A DNA stretch of 64,000 bases, from assembly GCF_900445255.1 (NCBI RefSeq), contig NZ_UAPU01000005.1:817001-881000 (forward strand), given 5' to 3'. The DNA comes from Anaerobiospirillum thomasii. Its GTDB lineage: Bacteria; Pseudomonadota; Gammaproteobacteria; Enterobacterales; Succinivibrionaceae. The number at the start of each line of letters is the position of its first letter. The first letter of the stretch is position 1. Under the pieces are notes generated by a model. The model saw only the letters and a list, made by a program, of their open reading frames with translations. It did no database searches and was not told the DNA's origin. Positions 18,889-27,635 of the stretch are shown one piece after another. The position numbers and the translations under genes are program-made.

Positions 18889-20421
18889 CTAACGTTTAAT
18901 CTCCACAAGTGATAGTTTTGTTGTGGCATACATTGCAAGAGCAAGTATTAAAAGCATAAAGCCTGTGCCTATAATTAAAGCGTAATTTTGTATATGCAAA
19001 ATCACATATAACATAAAATAAGTTACACACATAATACACAGCATGACAAGCGTATAGACTTTTTTCTTGAATAAGGCATGTATATAGGCGCCGGTCATGA
19101 TCACCACTGCCAGGGTTGCAAAAGCATAGACATAGGCAAACAGTACAAACTCACTTACAGCCAAAAGCAGCAGATAGAACATACAAAGAGCAAGCCCAAG
19201 CACACCAAGCTGCAGAACATTTAAAAAACGTCGCACTGTAATTTCAAAGGCAAAAATTGCTGTATAGACCACAGCTGCAAATAAAAACACATAGTCTATT
19301 AACCTATCAATCAGACTAAAGCCCATATACTCATATTCCTTAAAATCAAGGCCTACGCCAGGCGCTTTCTTTAGCAGCAGATAGGTATGCATATTTTTGT
19401 AATTGCTGACATTGTCTGTCCTTGACATGTCATATTCAAGGCAAAAGGATTTATCGGCAATGTGGCTTTGTATAGGTTTTGCAGCTACATCTCTTACAGA
19501 CTTGAGATAAGGTCTGAGAAAAGGCTCTGCACCTGTACCTTTTATAGAAACTTCATTTCGTTTTGAAAAGTTCCTGAAGGTAAGCCCCTGTGTTCCCTGG
19601 TAGACTAGCGATATATCAAAGTCAACCACACCCGATCCTTTTCTGGCCTTTAAAAATGCGCTTTGAATATCTGCCTGCACATAACCAAGACCATAACCAA
19701 TTTCTTCTGACTCAACCTTAAACTTAGTGCCGCATACTTCAATTTTATTTATGGCATTAATGGCTATATTCTTATTCTGCGATATAAAAAGAGAAGGTGT
19801 GCCCACCTCAAAATTATCATCTAAAGCCTCTTCAAATTCTTTCAGGGAAAAAATTCCCTTATATCTGACATCTGCACTAAAGGCATTGCCTTTATACAGA
19901 CCATGGCTTTTAGGGCTGATTTTAAGATCTACAGTAGTCTTCACTGTATCTGCAATAATTATAAGCCTTTTGTTCTCTATGACAGATCTTCTAGCTAATT
20001 TAATTTGTGTTTTTTTATAAAGAGGTATATAGATTATAGGGGATGCTATAATTAAATACGGCCCATGCAGCTTCATAAAATACTCTTTATCCTGCTTATA
20101 TACCCCTTTGCGATCTTCTATAAGGTCGTTAAAAATATTCATAGGCACAAGTACTAAACATCCTATGAATGCCATAATAATAAAATGCAGTGTAATTTTA
20201 TGTAATATGCCTTTTTGCTTTATAAAGCCATATAGATCTTTAATACGCATGTAAGTATTTAACTTTTTATCCTCAGCCATCCTTACATCTGCCTGAGCTT
20301 GTGTATGCTCACTAGAGCAGTTAAATGTATCATCTGATTTATGATCTTTATCATGCTCTTTACAGTCTTTGTCTGTACTTATAAGCTCATTGCTATTGTT
20401 TTTATCACTCTTTTGATTCAT
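18889..20421 (-). CDS. creD: CreD-like inner-membrane protein, copy 1
   Basis: This 510-residue protein belongs to the CreD (CET) family, whose E. coli member is induced by CreBC and affects envelope integrity. A hydrophilic, charged N-terminal stretch of about 85 residues precedes one membrane helix (about 87-107). A large extracytoplasmic domain follows, then about six helices in the last 150 residues. The family signature RRFLNVLQLGVLGLALCMFYLLLLAVSEF begins the helical part (shortened here as RRFLNVLQLGVLGLA). The extracytoplasmic domain has the typical YKGIFSLKEFEEAL repeat unit. The charged N-terminal extension is unusual. creBC is not nearby. It lies 238 bases downstream of a second copy. 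Confidence 0.83.
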   Translation of the reverse strand: MNQKSDKNNSNELISTDKDCKEHDKDHKSDDTFNCSSEHTQAQADVRMAEDKKLNTYMRIKDLYGFIKQKGILHKITLHFIIMAFIGCLVLVPMNIFNDLIEDRKGVYKQDKEYFMKLHGPYLIIASPIIYIPLYKKTQIKLARRSVIENKRLIIIADTVKTTVDLKISPKSHGLYKGNAFSADVRYKGIFSLKEFEEALDDNFEVGTPSLFISQNKNIAINAINKIEVCGTKFKVESEEIGYGLGYVQADIQSAFLKARKGSGVVDFDISLVYQGTQGLTFRNFSKRNEVSIKGTGAEPFLRPYLKSVRDVAAKPIQSHIADKSFCLEYDMSRTDNVSNYKNMHTYLLLKKAPGVGLDFKEYEYMGFSLIDRLIDYVFLFAAVVYTAIFAFEITVRRFLNVLQLGVLGLALCMFYLLLLAVSEFVLFAYVYAFATLAVVIMTGAYIHALFKKKVYTLVMLCIMCVTYFMLYVILHIQNYALIIGTGFMLLILALAMYATTKLSLVEIKR

Positions 20422-20658
20422 TGAGCCTCTCCACTGTAAAAATCACCTATAAATATTAACAGATAAAAAGAGCAAAAATAAGTAATATAAGAACATATTT
20501 TCTACTGATTATTTAAAATATGAACTATTTATTAAAATTTAATTACTACTATAAGCAATAGCCTGATTTTTAAAATAAAAATATTATTTTGCAAAGTAAA
20601 AGCAGCTGTCATAAAAAAAGGCAGCATAATAATGCCGCCCCTTTATTGTCCTGTATAT

Positions 20659-22128
20659 TTACGACTCCTTAACCTCTGTAAGTCCAAGTTTTGATGTTAT
20701 ATACATAATCACGCCAAGCAGAACCAGCATAGTGGCTGTTCCAATGATAAGAGCATAATTGTGTGAATGTATGATGGCAAATAAGATACCGTAGGTGCCG
20801 CTCATCATAATAAACATTATTACAGTAAGGCGTTTGTCTTTAAACAGTGCCTTTATATACAGACTTATCATGCACACCATGATAAGAGCTGCAATCAGAT
20901 AGGATAGAGAGAAAATGACATATTCACTAAGTGAGAGCAGTACCATGTAGAACATAATAAGCGCAAGACCTATGATAATAAACTGCAGAGAGCTTAAAAA
21001 GCGTCTGGTTACCATTTCAAAAACAAAGACTGTACCAAAGGTAATGGCTATAAATAAAAGGACATACTTTGTCAGTCTCTCCACCAGCGTATACTGATCA
21101 AAGCCCTGCTTTAAATTTAATGATATGGTTTTAGCCACTTTTGAGCTTATATTGTCATCGATTAAATAGCGTGCCATGCCTGTGGTTATATTGGAGATAT
21201 TGTACAAAGCATCAAAATTATGCTCCTCAATATTGCTCTTTGATGGCAAGGCATCCCCCTCAAAGCCTGGCTCTATGCCCTTGCCTTTGATTAAAATGCT
21301 GTTGTTTCTTGCAAGAGACCTGTAGCTTAAATGTTCACCACCGCGATAGATTAAAGACACATCAATATCATATCTGCCTGATATCTGCTCCTCATCTAGA
21401 TGGGATGTATCAAGAGGTATCTGTATAGAATCAAGGCCAAAAGCTCCTTTTCCAGATTCTGCCTCAAACTCTTTACCTGCAAAGCTGATTTTATTTATTT
21501 TATCAATAACAGAATTTTCATCCTGCAGTATTTTAAGATAAGGCCTGCCAGAGATCTGATAATTATCAAGGACATCAAATAAATCTGTCATGCTAAAGCT
21601 ACCTTTGTAACTGACACTGGCTGTATAGACCGAGGCTGCATAAAAACCTTTTTTGCGCTCAGTGACGTCAATATCAATACTGGTATCCATTTTATCGGCA
21701 AAAATATACAGCTCTGACTCTTCTGTTTTCTCTCCTACAGATTTATATATGGGAATGCAGATAACAGGTGCACCTATGTCAAGCTCATCACCCCAGGGGC
21801 TCATTATTGCATATTTAGCCTTATACAGATATTCCTGACGCTCATCTAAGAGCAGATTGAAAAACAGCTGAGGAATTAATAGCAAAAGACCAAGACCTGC
21901 TAAAATCATGGCATGCCAGGTTATGTTAAAGGGCTTGGTTTCTTTAGCACCATTTTTTAAATTAGAGGTCTTTGCTTTTGCTTCAAACTTATTTAATGCC
22001 CTAAATCCAGACTCTTTATTTTTCTTATCTTTGTCACTTATAAAGCCACCTGTCTCATCTTGTGACAGTCCCTGTGCATCAACATTGTCCTGCGTAGATT
22101 TTGAATCTTGCATATAATCATTCTCCAT
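20659..22128 (-). CDS. creD: CreD-like inner-membrane protein, copy 2
   Basis: A 489-residue paralogue of the neighbouring creD-like protein, with the same plan: a charged cytoplasmic N-terminus of about 70 residues, one membrane helix, an extracytoplasmic domain (SYKGSFSMTDLFDVL) and a C-terminal block of about six helices with RRFLSSLQFIIIGLA and LSLSEYVIFSLSYL. The two are clearly related along the whole length but diverged, which points to an old tandem duplication. A weak hairpin (AAGGCAGC with GCCGCCCCTT) lies just past the stop near 20613-20645. Function beyond the family is unknown. Confidence 0.83.
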   Translation of the reverse strand: MENDYMQDSKSTQDNVDAQGLSQDETGGFISDKDKKNKESGFRALNKFEAKAKTSNLKNGAKETKPFNITWHAMILAGLGLLLLIPQLFFNLLLDERQEYLYKAKYAIMSPWGDELDIGAPVICIPIYKSVGEKTEESELYIFADKMDTSIDIDVTERKKGFYAASVYTASVSYKGSFSMTDLFDVLDNYQISGRPYLKILQDENSVIDKINKISFAGKEFEAESGKGAFGLDSIQIPLDTSHLDEEQISGRYDIDVSLIYRGGEHLSYRSLARNNSILIKGKGIEPGFEGDALPSKSNIEEHNFDALYNISNITTGMARYLIDDNISSKVAKTISLNLKQGFDQYTLVERLTKYVLLFIAITFGTVFVFEMVTRRFLSSLQFIIIGLALIMFYMVLLSLSEYVIFSLSYLIAALIMVCMISLYIKALFKDKRLTVIMFIMMSGTYGILFAIIHSHNYALIIGTATMLVLLGVIMYITSKLGLTEVKES

Positions 22129-22293
22129 CGTGATATACTCATCTACAGCCTAAGCGCTTATTTTCATATAATAGCAAAAAGATAATACTGATATAAGTTC
22201 TCTGCTTGCTCTTAAGTTTTGATAAAATGTCCTGAAAATATACGCTACAATACATATTATATTTTAAAGCCTACTTATAAAACAGGAGAATGT

Positions 22294-23097
22294 ATGCAGG
22301 GCAAAATGAAAAAACTGGCCATGGCCATTACTATGGCAACCTTTTCTTTAAATGCGCACAGCGCACAAAGCGAGGCTGACAATGCCGGACATAGAGTATT
22401 AAAGGTTGGCTGTGAGGCTGCTTTTGCCCCTTTTACCTACATTGATGATAAAGGCAAGCTCATAGGCTTTGACCTTGATCTGATACGTGCCATGGGCAAG
22501 GCTATGGGCTATGATGAGGTTGTGGTCAATGCACTGCCTTTTGACGGTCTTATACCTGCCATTATGACTGATAATATTGACCTTATCATCTCAGGCTTTA
22601 CCATTTCAGAAGAAAGAGCTAAAAAGGTAGATTTTTCCGATCCATACTATATGTGTGGTCTGACCATGCTTGTTAACAAAAAAGATGCCGACAGGGTTAA
22701 CAATATCGAGGATCTTGAAGGTCATGATGTATGTCTGCAGATTGGCACCACAGGTGCTCTGTATGCTCAAAAGCAGCTGCAAAAAGCCAAGCTCAAGCAG
22801 TTCAACTCCCCTCCTGATACCTATTTGGAGCTGCAAAACGGCGGCTGTATAGCTGCTTTAAATGACAGCCCTGTAAATGACTTCTTTTTAAACAATTACA
22901 AGGGTAATGATATTGTCTCCAAAAAAATTACCACAGGTGACAGCGAGTATTACGGCATAGCTGTAAACAAAGGCAACAAGGAGCTTTTAGACAGGCTCAA
23001 CAAGGCCTTAAGCGATGTGCAGAAATCAGGTGAGTTTAAAGAGATAAGTATGCGCTGGTTTGGTCGCGATATCTCTGATGACTTTAAACAGCAGTAA
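22294..23097 (+). CDS. Periplasmic amino-acid-type binding protein
   Basis: This 267-residue protein belongs to the HisJ/GlnH family (SBP_bac_3) of polar amino-acid receptors for ABC importers. A signal peptide of about 24 residues ends at AHSA. The mature part begins LKVGCEAAFAPFTYIDDKGKL-like (family LrVgtdaayaPFey), then GFDLDLIRAMGKAMG and ISGFTISEERAKKVDFSDPYY, a hallmark of the family. ATG 22294 is chosen over a TTG at 22219 because AGGAGA stands right before it and the signal peptide begins there. No permease or ATPase gene is adjacent, so it is an orphan receptor, or serves a transporter elsewhere. Confidence 0.9.
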   Translation: MQGKMKKLAMAITMATFSLNAHSAQSEADNAGHRVLKVGCEAAFAPFTYIDDKGKLIGFDLDLIRAMGKAMGYDEVVVNALPFDGLIPAIMTDNIDLIISGFTISEERAKKVDFSDPYYMCGLTMLVNKKDADRVNNIEDLEGHDVCLQIGTTGALYAQKQLQKAKLKQFNSPPDTYLELQNGGCIAALNDSPVNDFFLNNYKGNDIVSKKITTGDSEYYGIAVNKGNKELLDRLNKALSDVQKSGEFKEISMRWFGRDISDDFKQQ

Positions 23098-23112
23098 TTA
23101 ATTCTTTAAAAT

Positions 23113-23137
23113 GGGGCGCTGTGCAGCGCCCTTTTTT
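23113..23137 (+). terminator. Rho-independent terminator after the binding protein
   Basis: GGGCGCT, GTGC loop, AGCGCCC and six T residues, 16 bases after the stop. A strong intrinsic terminator. Confidence 0.95.
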
Positions 23138-23429
23138 ATCTGGAACTTTTACATTCTCTGCGCTAAGACTATCTGATCTTCTTTATAAATATGCGCAACT
23201 ATCTTGTGTATCATAATAAAAGCCCAGGTTGGCGCTTTTGATAAAACCTAGTCCTGCATCCTTGCACTCAAATCTTGAGCATATAAGCCCCTCTCTTTTC
23301 ACTAAAAAATCTTACTCTTTTAAGCCACAGATCCTGATTTTGTCATGCTTTTTAATACTATGTGGCCTTAAGTTGAGTTTAAAACTTTGATGTTTTTACA
23401 TAAAAGTCACAGATTTACTACATAAAATG
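23138..23429 (+). other. Intergenic region before the LacI-family gene
   Basis: About 290 bases with no supported gene. The right end should hold the promoter of the regulator, next to the palindromic operator at 23430. Confidence 0.4.
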
Positions 23430-23443
23430 GTCAAACGTTTGAC
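23430..23443. promoter_or_regulatory. LacI-family operator upstream of the regulator
   Basis: A perfect 14-base palindrome GTCAAACGTTTGAC, with the central CG typical of LacI/GalR operators, lies 55 bases before the regulator's start codon. The inner 12 bases recur exactly at 24622 before dctP. Autoregulation is the natural reading. Confidence 0.85.
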
Positions 23444-23498
23444 TAAAATTGCGTATTTTGCTAGCTTAAATCTAGATTTGTGTGCATGGATATCAATC

Positions 23499-24521
23499 AT
23501 GATAAGTATAAAAGATATAGCTAAAAAGCTTAATGTTACGCCATCTACAGTATCACGCGCCTTAAACGGCAAAAAAGGTGTGTCAAAAGAGCTCAGCGAT
23601 AAAATACTTAAAACCTGTCAGGAGATGGGCTACAGGAAAAATGCCATAGCGCAGTCACTTATCACCAATGAAACCAAGCTCATAGGCATGATTATTCCTG
23701 ATATCACATCACGCTATTATTCTTTTATTGTCAAAGGTATCAATACCTATCTTGATGAGCAAGGCTACAGTGTAATTCTGTGCAATGCCAACCGATCGGC
23801 CAAAACCGAGCAGAACTATATTGAACTTCTGCTCTCACGCAGAGTTGACGGCATCATTATAATCTCGCTTACAGCAACAGAGGAGACACTGCTCTCCATT
23901 GCTGCAACAGGAACTCCTGTAGTACAGATTGACAATGCCATAAGTGATAAACTCTCCTCTGTCACCAATGACAACTATCGCGGTTCAAGTGCCCTTTTTG
24001 AACATATGGTGCAATTAGGCTGCCGCCGTATAGGCCTAATGCTTGGCCGTGTTGAAAACAAGACCACCATAGACAGACTGCGCGGTTTTACAGATGTGAT
24101 GGCAAGGCATAAGATTAAAGTTGATGAAAGGCTTATTATCAATATTGATTCTACCGATCTTGATGCCTATAAAAATACCCCAAGACTGCTTGAATATAAC
24201 CCTGATTCAATTTTTGCCATCAATGACAACGTGGCTTTGGGTGTACTGCGCTACTGTATGGATCACAATATACGCGTGCCAGAGGAACTGCGTCTTGCAG
24301 GTTATGACGATCTTGATATTGCCAATATGATACATGTGCCTTTAACTACAGTGCATCAGTTAAAGAGCACCCTTGGCAAGGCAGCAGCGCATCTTATTTT
24401 GCAGGAGATAAAAAATCCCAAAGATCCGCATCAGCATATAACCATGATCCCGCATCTTGTGGTACGTCAGTCATGTGGTGAGCATCTTGAGCAAAGACCT
24501 GCTCCGTTTAATGGAAAATAA
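23499..24521 (+). CDS. LacI-family repressor of the TRAP/uronate operon
   Basis: The 340-residue repressor has the LacI layout: an N-terminal helix-turn-helix ISIKDIAKKLNVTPSTVSRAL (written here from residue 2), a hinge, and a periplasmic-binding-protein-like sugar domain (about residues 60-330) with VDGIIIISLTA and AGYDDLDIANMIHVPLTTV. The ATG at 23499 is preferred because the helix-turn-helix starts right there; a start at 23427 would overlap the operator and add 24 unrelated residues. The ribosome site is weak. It stands directly before dctP, and both have the same operator, so it most likely represses itself and the transporter operon. Confidence 0.93.
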   Translation: MISIKDIAKKLNVTPSTVSRALNGKKGVSKELSDKILKTCQEMGYRKNAIAQSLITNETKLIGMIIPDITSRYYSFIVKGINTYLDEQGYSVILCNANRSAKTEQNYIELLLSRRVDGIIIISLTATEETLLSIAATGTPVVQIDNAISDKLSSVTNDNYRGSSALFEHMVQLGCRRIGLMLGRVENKTTIDRLRGFTDVMARHKIKVDERLIINIDSTDLDAYKNTPRLLEYNPDSIFAINDNVALGVLRYCMDHNIRVPEELRLAGYDDLDIANMIHVPLTTVHQLKSTLGKAAAHLILQEIKNPKDPHQHITMIPHLVVRQSCGEHLEQRPAPFNGK

Positions 24522-24621
24522 GCAAACCATCACTTTTTATTTATAAATTTAAATTACATAAAAATCAAATATTTATAAAATCACTACTTATTAAAATATG
24601 ATCAACATTACAAAATATAAC

Positions 24622-24633
24622 TCAAACGTTTGA
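24622..24633. promoter_or_regulatory. LacI-family operator upstream of dctP
   Basis: TCAAACGTTTGA, identical to the core of the palindrome before the regulator gene. It lies 83 bases before the dctP start codon, near the expected promoter. Confidence 0.85.
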
Positions 24634-24716
24634 TTAAGGGTAATTAATATATTATCTTAATTCCATAGGCAGATAACACAGCCTATGACCTTTCAACTTA
24701 CAGTGGAGTTTGTATT

Positions 24717-25706
24717 ATGAAGTTTTTCAAGAAGTGTGCTATGGTTGCAGCAATGGGTGCTGCTTTAGCTTCAAGTGGTGCTTTTGCTGATGACGTTATC
24801 AAATTAAAGATGGGATTTGTGGATCCAGCAACCTCATCATACGCCATGGGCGGTCAGAAATTTGCTGATGAACTTGCCAAGCTTACAGACGGCAAGATTC
24901 AGGTTCAGGTTCTAGCCGGCGGTACCTTAGGCGGCGAGCGTGAAATGTACGAAGGCGCACAGATGGGTACTGTAGACGTTATTACTGTGGTTAACACTGT
25001 TTTATCTCAGTTCATCCCTGAGATGTCAATTCTTGATGAACTCTTCTTATTTGATACTCCAGAGCAGGCTCACGCTGTAGCAGATGGTGAGTTTGGCAAG
25101 TTAGTTGCTGAAAAGGCAGCAGCTCAGGGTGTACACATCATAGGCTGGCTTGAGTCAGGCTTCCGTGACACCTTCTCAAAGAACCCAATCAAAGAGATGA
25201 AGGACTTTAACGGCAACAAGATCCGTACCATGGAAAACAAGATGCAGATCGCAGCCTTCAACTCACTTGGCGCCATCGCCACCCCAATGCCAGCACCTGA
25301 GCAGTATACAGCTTTACAGCAGGGCACCATTGATGGCTGTGAGAACGCTGTAGGCAACATGCTTATCAACCGTTACTATGAAGTTATCAAGAACGTAACC
25401 TTCACTCACCACCAGTTCACCTACATCTTAGTTGGTGTATCTGACAGAGCCTGGAACAAGATCCCAGATGAGTTAAAGCCAAAGGTATACGAGGCCATGA
25501 AGACTGCAGTTGCATGGCAGCGTAACAACTTAAAGGAAATCAACGATAATGCAGTTGTTGAGCTTAAGAAGAACAACGTAAACTTCTATGAGATTGACCG
25601 TGACGCTCTTAAGGACACTGTAGTTCCTGCCCTGAGCAAGGTAAGAGCCAACGTTCCACAGGAGTGGGTCGACGCCCTCAAGCGCGATATCGCCAGTGTT
25701 AAATAA
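24717..25706 (+). CDS. dctP: TRAP transporter substrate-binding protein
   Basis: The 329-residue protein is a DctP-family periplasmic receptor that passes its ligand to a Na+-driven TRAP permease. The signal peptide ends at about residue 24 (GAFA-DD). The core shows KLKMGFVDPATSSYAMGGQKFADEL-type start and the conserved ENKMQIAAFNSLGAIATPMP with the carboxylate-binding Arg in NKIRTMEN at about residue 160, followed by ALQQGTIDGCENAV. The receptor binds organic acids, commonly sugar acids in this family; with a KduD-like and an isomerase gene in the operon a uronate is likely. Codon use suggests high expression. Confidence 0.95.
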   Translation: MKFFKKCAMVAAMGAALASSGAFADDVIKLKMGFVDPATSSYAMGGQKFADELAKLTDGKIQVQVLAGGTLGGEREMYEGAQMGTVDVITVVNTVLSQFIPEMSILDELFLFDTPEQAHAVADGEFGKLVAEKAAAQGVHIIGWLESGFRDTFSKNPIKEMKDFNGNKIRTMENKMQIAAFNSLGAIATPMPAPEQYTALQQGTIDGCENAVGNMLINRYYEVIKNVTFTHHQFTYILVGVSDRAWNKIPDELKPKVYEAMKTAVAWQRNNLKEINDNAVVELKKNNVNFYEIDRDALKDTVVPALSKVRANVPQEWVDALKRDIASVK

Positions 25707-25723
25707 TTAATCTACCACAAGTT

Positions 25724-25752
25724 AAGATCTGCAGGAAACTGCAGATCTTTTA
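25724..25752 (+). terminator. Intercistronic hairpin between dctP and dctQ
   Basis: AAGATCTGCAG (25724-25734), GAAA tetraloop, CTGCAGATCTT (25739-25749) and T residues. A strong stem just after dctP. In transporter operons such a hairpin keeps binding-protein mRNA in excess over permease mRNA, by partial termination or 3' protection. Confidence 0.8.
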
Positions 25753-25808
25753 CCACACTCTATTTTTTCCGTTTCTTTCTTTTAAACTCATTTGGTAAGG
25801 ATTTTTGT

Positions 25809-26303
25809 ATGCAAAGTATAGGAACAAACCTGCAGCGCATTGAAAATGCCATTATCGCCATTTGCTTTATTGTTATGACCGCAGCTGCCTTTGCTCAGGT
25901 GGTAAACCGTAACTTTATTGGCGCCGGTATTTCCTGGTTTGATGAGCTGGCTCGCTACTGCATGGTATATTTAACTCTTCTGGCCACAGAGGCCGGTCTG
26001 CGCGACGGCTCACAGATTGCCATCACCGGATTTACAGATAAATGCCCTCCAGCTCTACGTCGTATTTTACGTATTATTGTTAAATTAATTATCATAGGCT
26101 TCTCCATTGCCATCTGCTATACAGCAATGGATCTTGTAAATATGCAGATAAGATCAGGTCAGGTATCTGCTGCCATGTCACTGCCTATGTGGATTCCATA
26201 TGCATCACTGCCACTTGCTTTTGCTCTTATAACCATAGTGCAGATTATAGCTTTATTAGTGCTGCTCAAAACCCCTATTGACTCAGAGCATGAGGAGAAA
26301 TAA
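25809..26303 (+). CDS. dctQ: TRAP transporter small permease subunit
   Basis: This 164-residue protein has four membrane helices and the DctQ signature near residue 40 (GISWFDELARYCMVYLTLL). It pairs with the large DctM subunit to form the TRAP membrane complex. AAGGAT precedes its ATG. The stop lies 3 bases before the dctM start, so translation is probably coupled. Confidence 0.93.
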   Translation: MQSIGTNLQRIENAIIAICFIVMTAAAFAQVVNRNFIGAGISWFDELARYCMVYLTLLATEAGLRDGSQIAITGFTDKCPPALRRILRIIVKLIIIGFSIAICYTAMDLVNMQIRSGQVSAAMSLPMWIPYASLPLAFALITIVQIIALLVLLKTPIDSEHEEK

Positions 26304-26306
26304 GTT

Positions 26307-27572
26307 ATGACAGGTTTAATTCTCTTCGGCGGCTTCCTTATAATGCTGGTCATAGGTGTGCCAATTGCTCTGGCTCTTGGCGTATCCACTATGGTCACCC
26401 TCTATTATATCGATATGCCAATCACTGTCGTAGGACAGAGAATTTTTACAGCCCTTGATTCATCATCAATTATGGCCATTCCATTCTTCGTGCTGGCCGG
26501 TAACCTGATGACTCACGGCGGTATTTCAAGACGTATTGTAGATTTTGCCCAGTCTTTAGTAGGTAATGTAAAGGGCGGTCTGTTCTATGTAATGATTATT
26601 GCCTGCGGCTTCTTTGCAGCCCTCTCAGGCTCTGCCCCTGCAACCGTTATTGCCATCGGCGCCATGCTCTATCCTGATATGATTAAGCGTGGCTATCCAG
26701 AGCAGAGATCTGCAGGTCTTTTAGCTGTGGCAGGCGGTCTTGGTCCTATCATTCCACCATCAATCATTATGGTTGTATACGGCACCATTACCTCAAGCTC
26801 CATTGGTGATCTGTTCAAGGGCGGTCTTGTTGCAGGTATTATGATTGCACTGGTGCTTACTGTTATCTGTGTATTCTTAGCCTACAAGGAAAACTGGCCA
26901 CGCTCTGATGAAAAAATGACCCTAGCAGGCATTTATGGCGGTCTTAAGAGAGCATTTTTAGCAGTAATGCTGCCAGTTATCGTACTTGGCGGTATCTACT
27001 CAGGCCTTATGACCCCAACCGAGTCAGCCGCAGCTGCAGTAGTATATGCCTTTATCATTGGCTACTTTGTCTACAAAGAGCTTGATAATCAAAAGCTTTA
27101 TGAAGTTATCGTAAGCTCAGGCAAGGGTTCAGCCATGGTGCTCTTTATCATTGCCACCTCAACTGCCTTCTCATGGCTCTTTACCTATGCAGGTATCTCA
27201 GGCGATCTTATTGAGCTTATTACCTCAATGAATCTGTCAGCTACTACCTTCTGTCTGTTGGTTGCCATAGTTCTTTTAGTATTTGGTACCTTCCTTGAGG
27301 GTATTGCCACCTGTGTACTTTTAGTACCACTGCTCTGGCCTGTAGCACAGTCACTTGGAATTAACGTTATTCACTTTGGTCTTATCGTATCCATGTCTAA
27401 CGTTATTGGTACCATGACCCCACCAGTTGCTGTTAACCTCTTTGCAGCCTCTTCTGTAACACATCAGAAGATGGGCAGCATTGCCAAAGGTGAACTGCCA
27501 TTCTTCGTGGGCTTCGTAATGGTATTCTTGCTGTTCGTACTAGTTCCTTGGTTCTCAACAGCTTTAATTTAA
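26307..27572 (+). CDS. dctM: TRAP transporter large permease subunit
   Basis: The 421-residue protein is a DctM/SiaM-type permease with about 12 membrane segments. It shows GVPIALALGVSTMV near the start, the motif FFVLAGNLMTHGGISRRIVDFA, FFAALSGSAPATVIAIG and the Na+-site region PIIPPSIIMVVYG. It catalyses Na+-coupled uptake of the ligand brought by DctP. Length is standard (about 425). It lies 3 bases after dctQ. Confidence 0.96.
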   Translation: MTGLILFGGFLIMLVIGVPIALALGVSTMVTLYYIDMPITVVGQRIFTALDSSSIMAIPFFVLAGNLMTHGGISRRIVDFAQSLVGNVKGGLFYVMIIACGFFAALSGSAPATVIAIGAMLYPDMIKRGYPEQRSAGLLAVAGGLGPIIPPSIIMVVYGTITSSSIGDLFKGGLVAGIMIALVLTVICVFLAYKENWPRSDEKMTLAGIYGGLKRAFLAVMLPVIVLGGIYSGLMTPTESAAAAVVYAFIIGYFVYKELDNQKLYEVIVSSGKGSAMVLFIIATSTAFSWLFTYAGISGDLIELITSMNLSATTFCLLVAIVLLVFGTFLEGIATCVLLVPLLWPVAQSLGINVIHFGLIVSMSNVIGTMTPPVAVNLFAASSVTHQKMGSIAKGELPFFVGFVMVFLLFVLVPWFSTALI

Positions 27573-27581
27573 CAACCAAAG

Positions 27582-27605
27582 GCAGATCCTGCATGCAGGA
27601 TCTGC
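27582..27605 (+). terminator. Intercistronic hairpin between dctM and the dehydrogenase
   Basis: A perfect 24-base palindrome GCAGATCCTGC-AT-GCAGGATCTGC followed by TTTAA lies 9 bases after dctM. It shares the GATCTGC element with the hairpin after dctP. It may partly end transcription or set mRNA stability within the operon. Confidence 0.7.
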
Positions 27606-27635
27606 TTTAATACATTAACTTAATGAGGATGAAAC

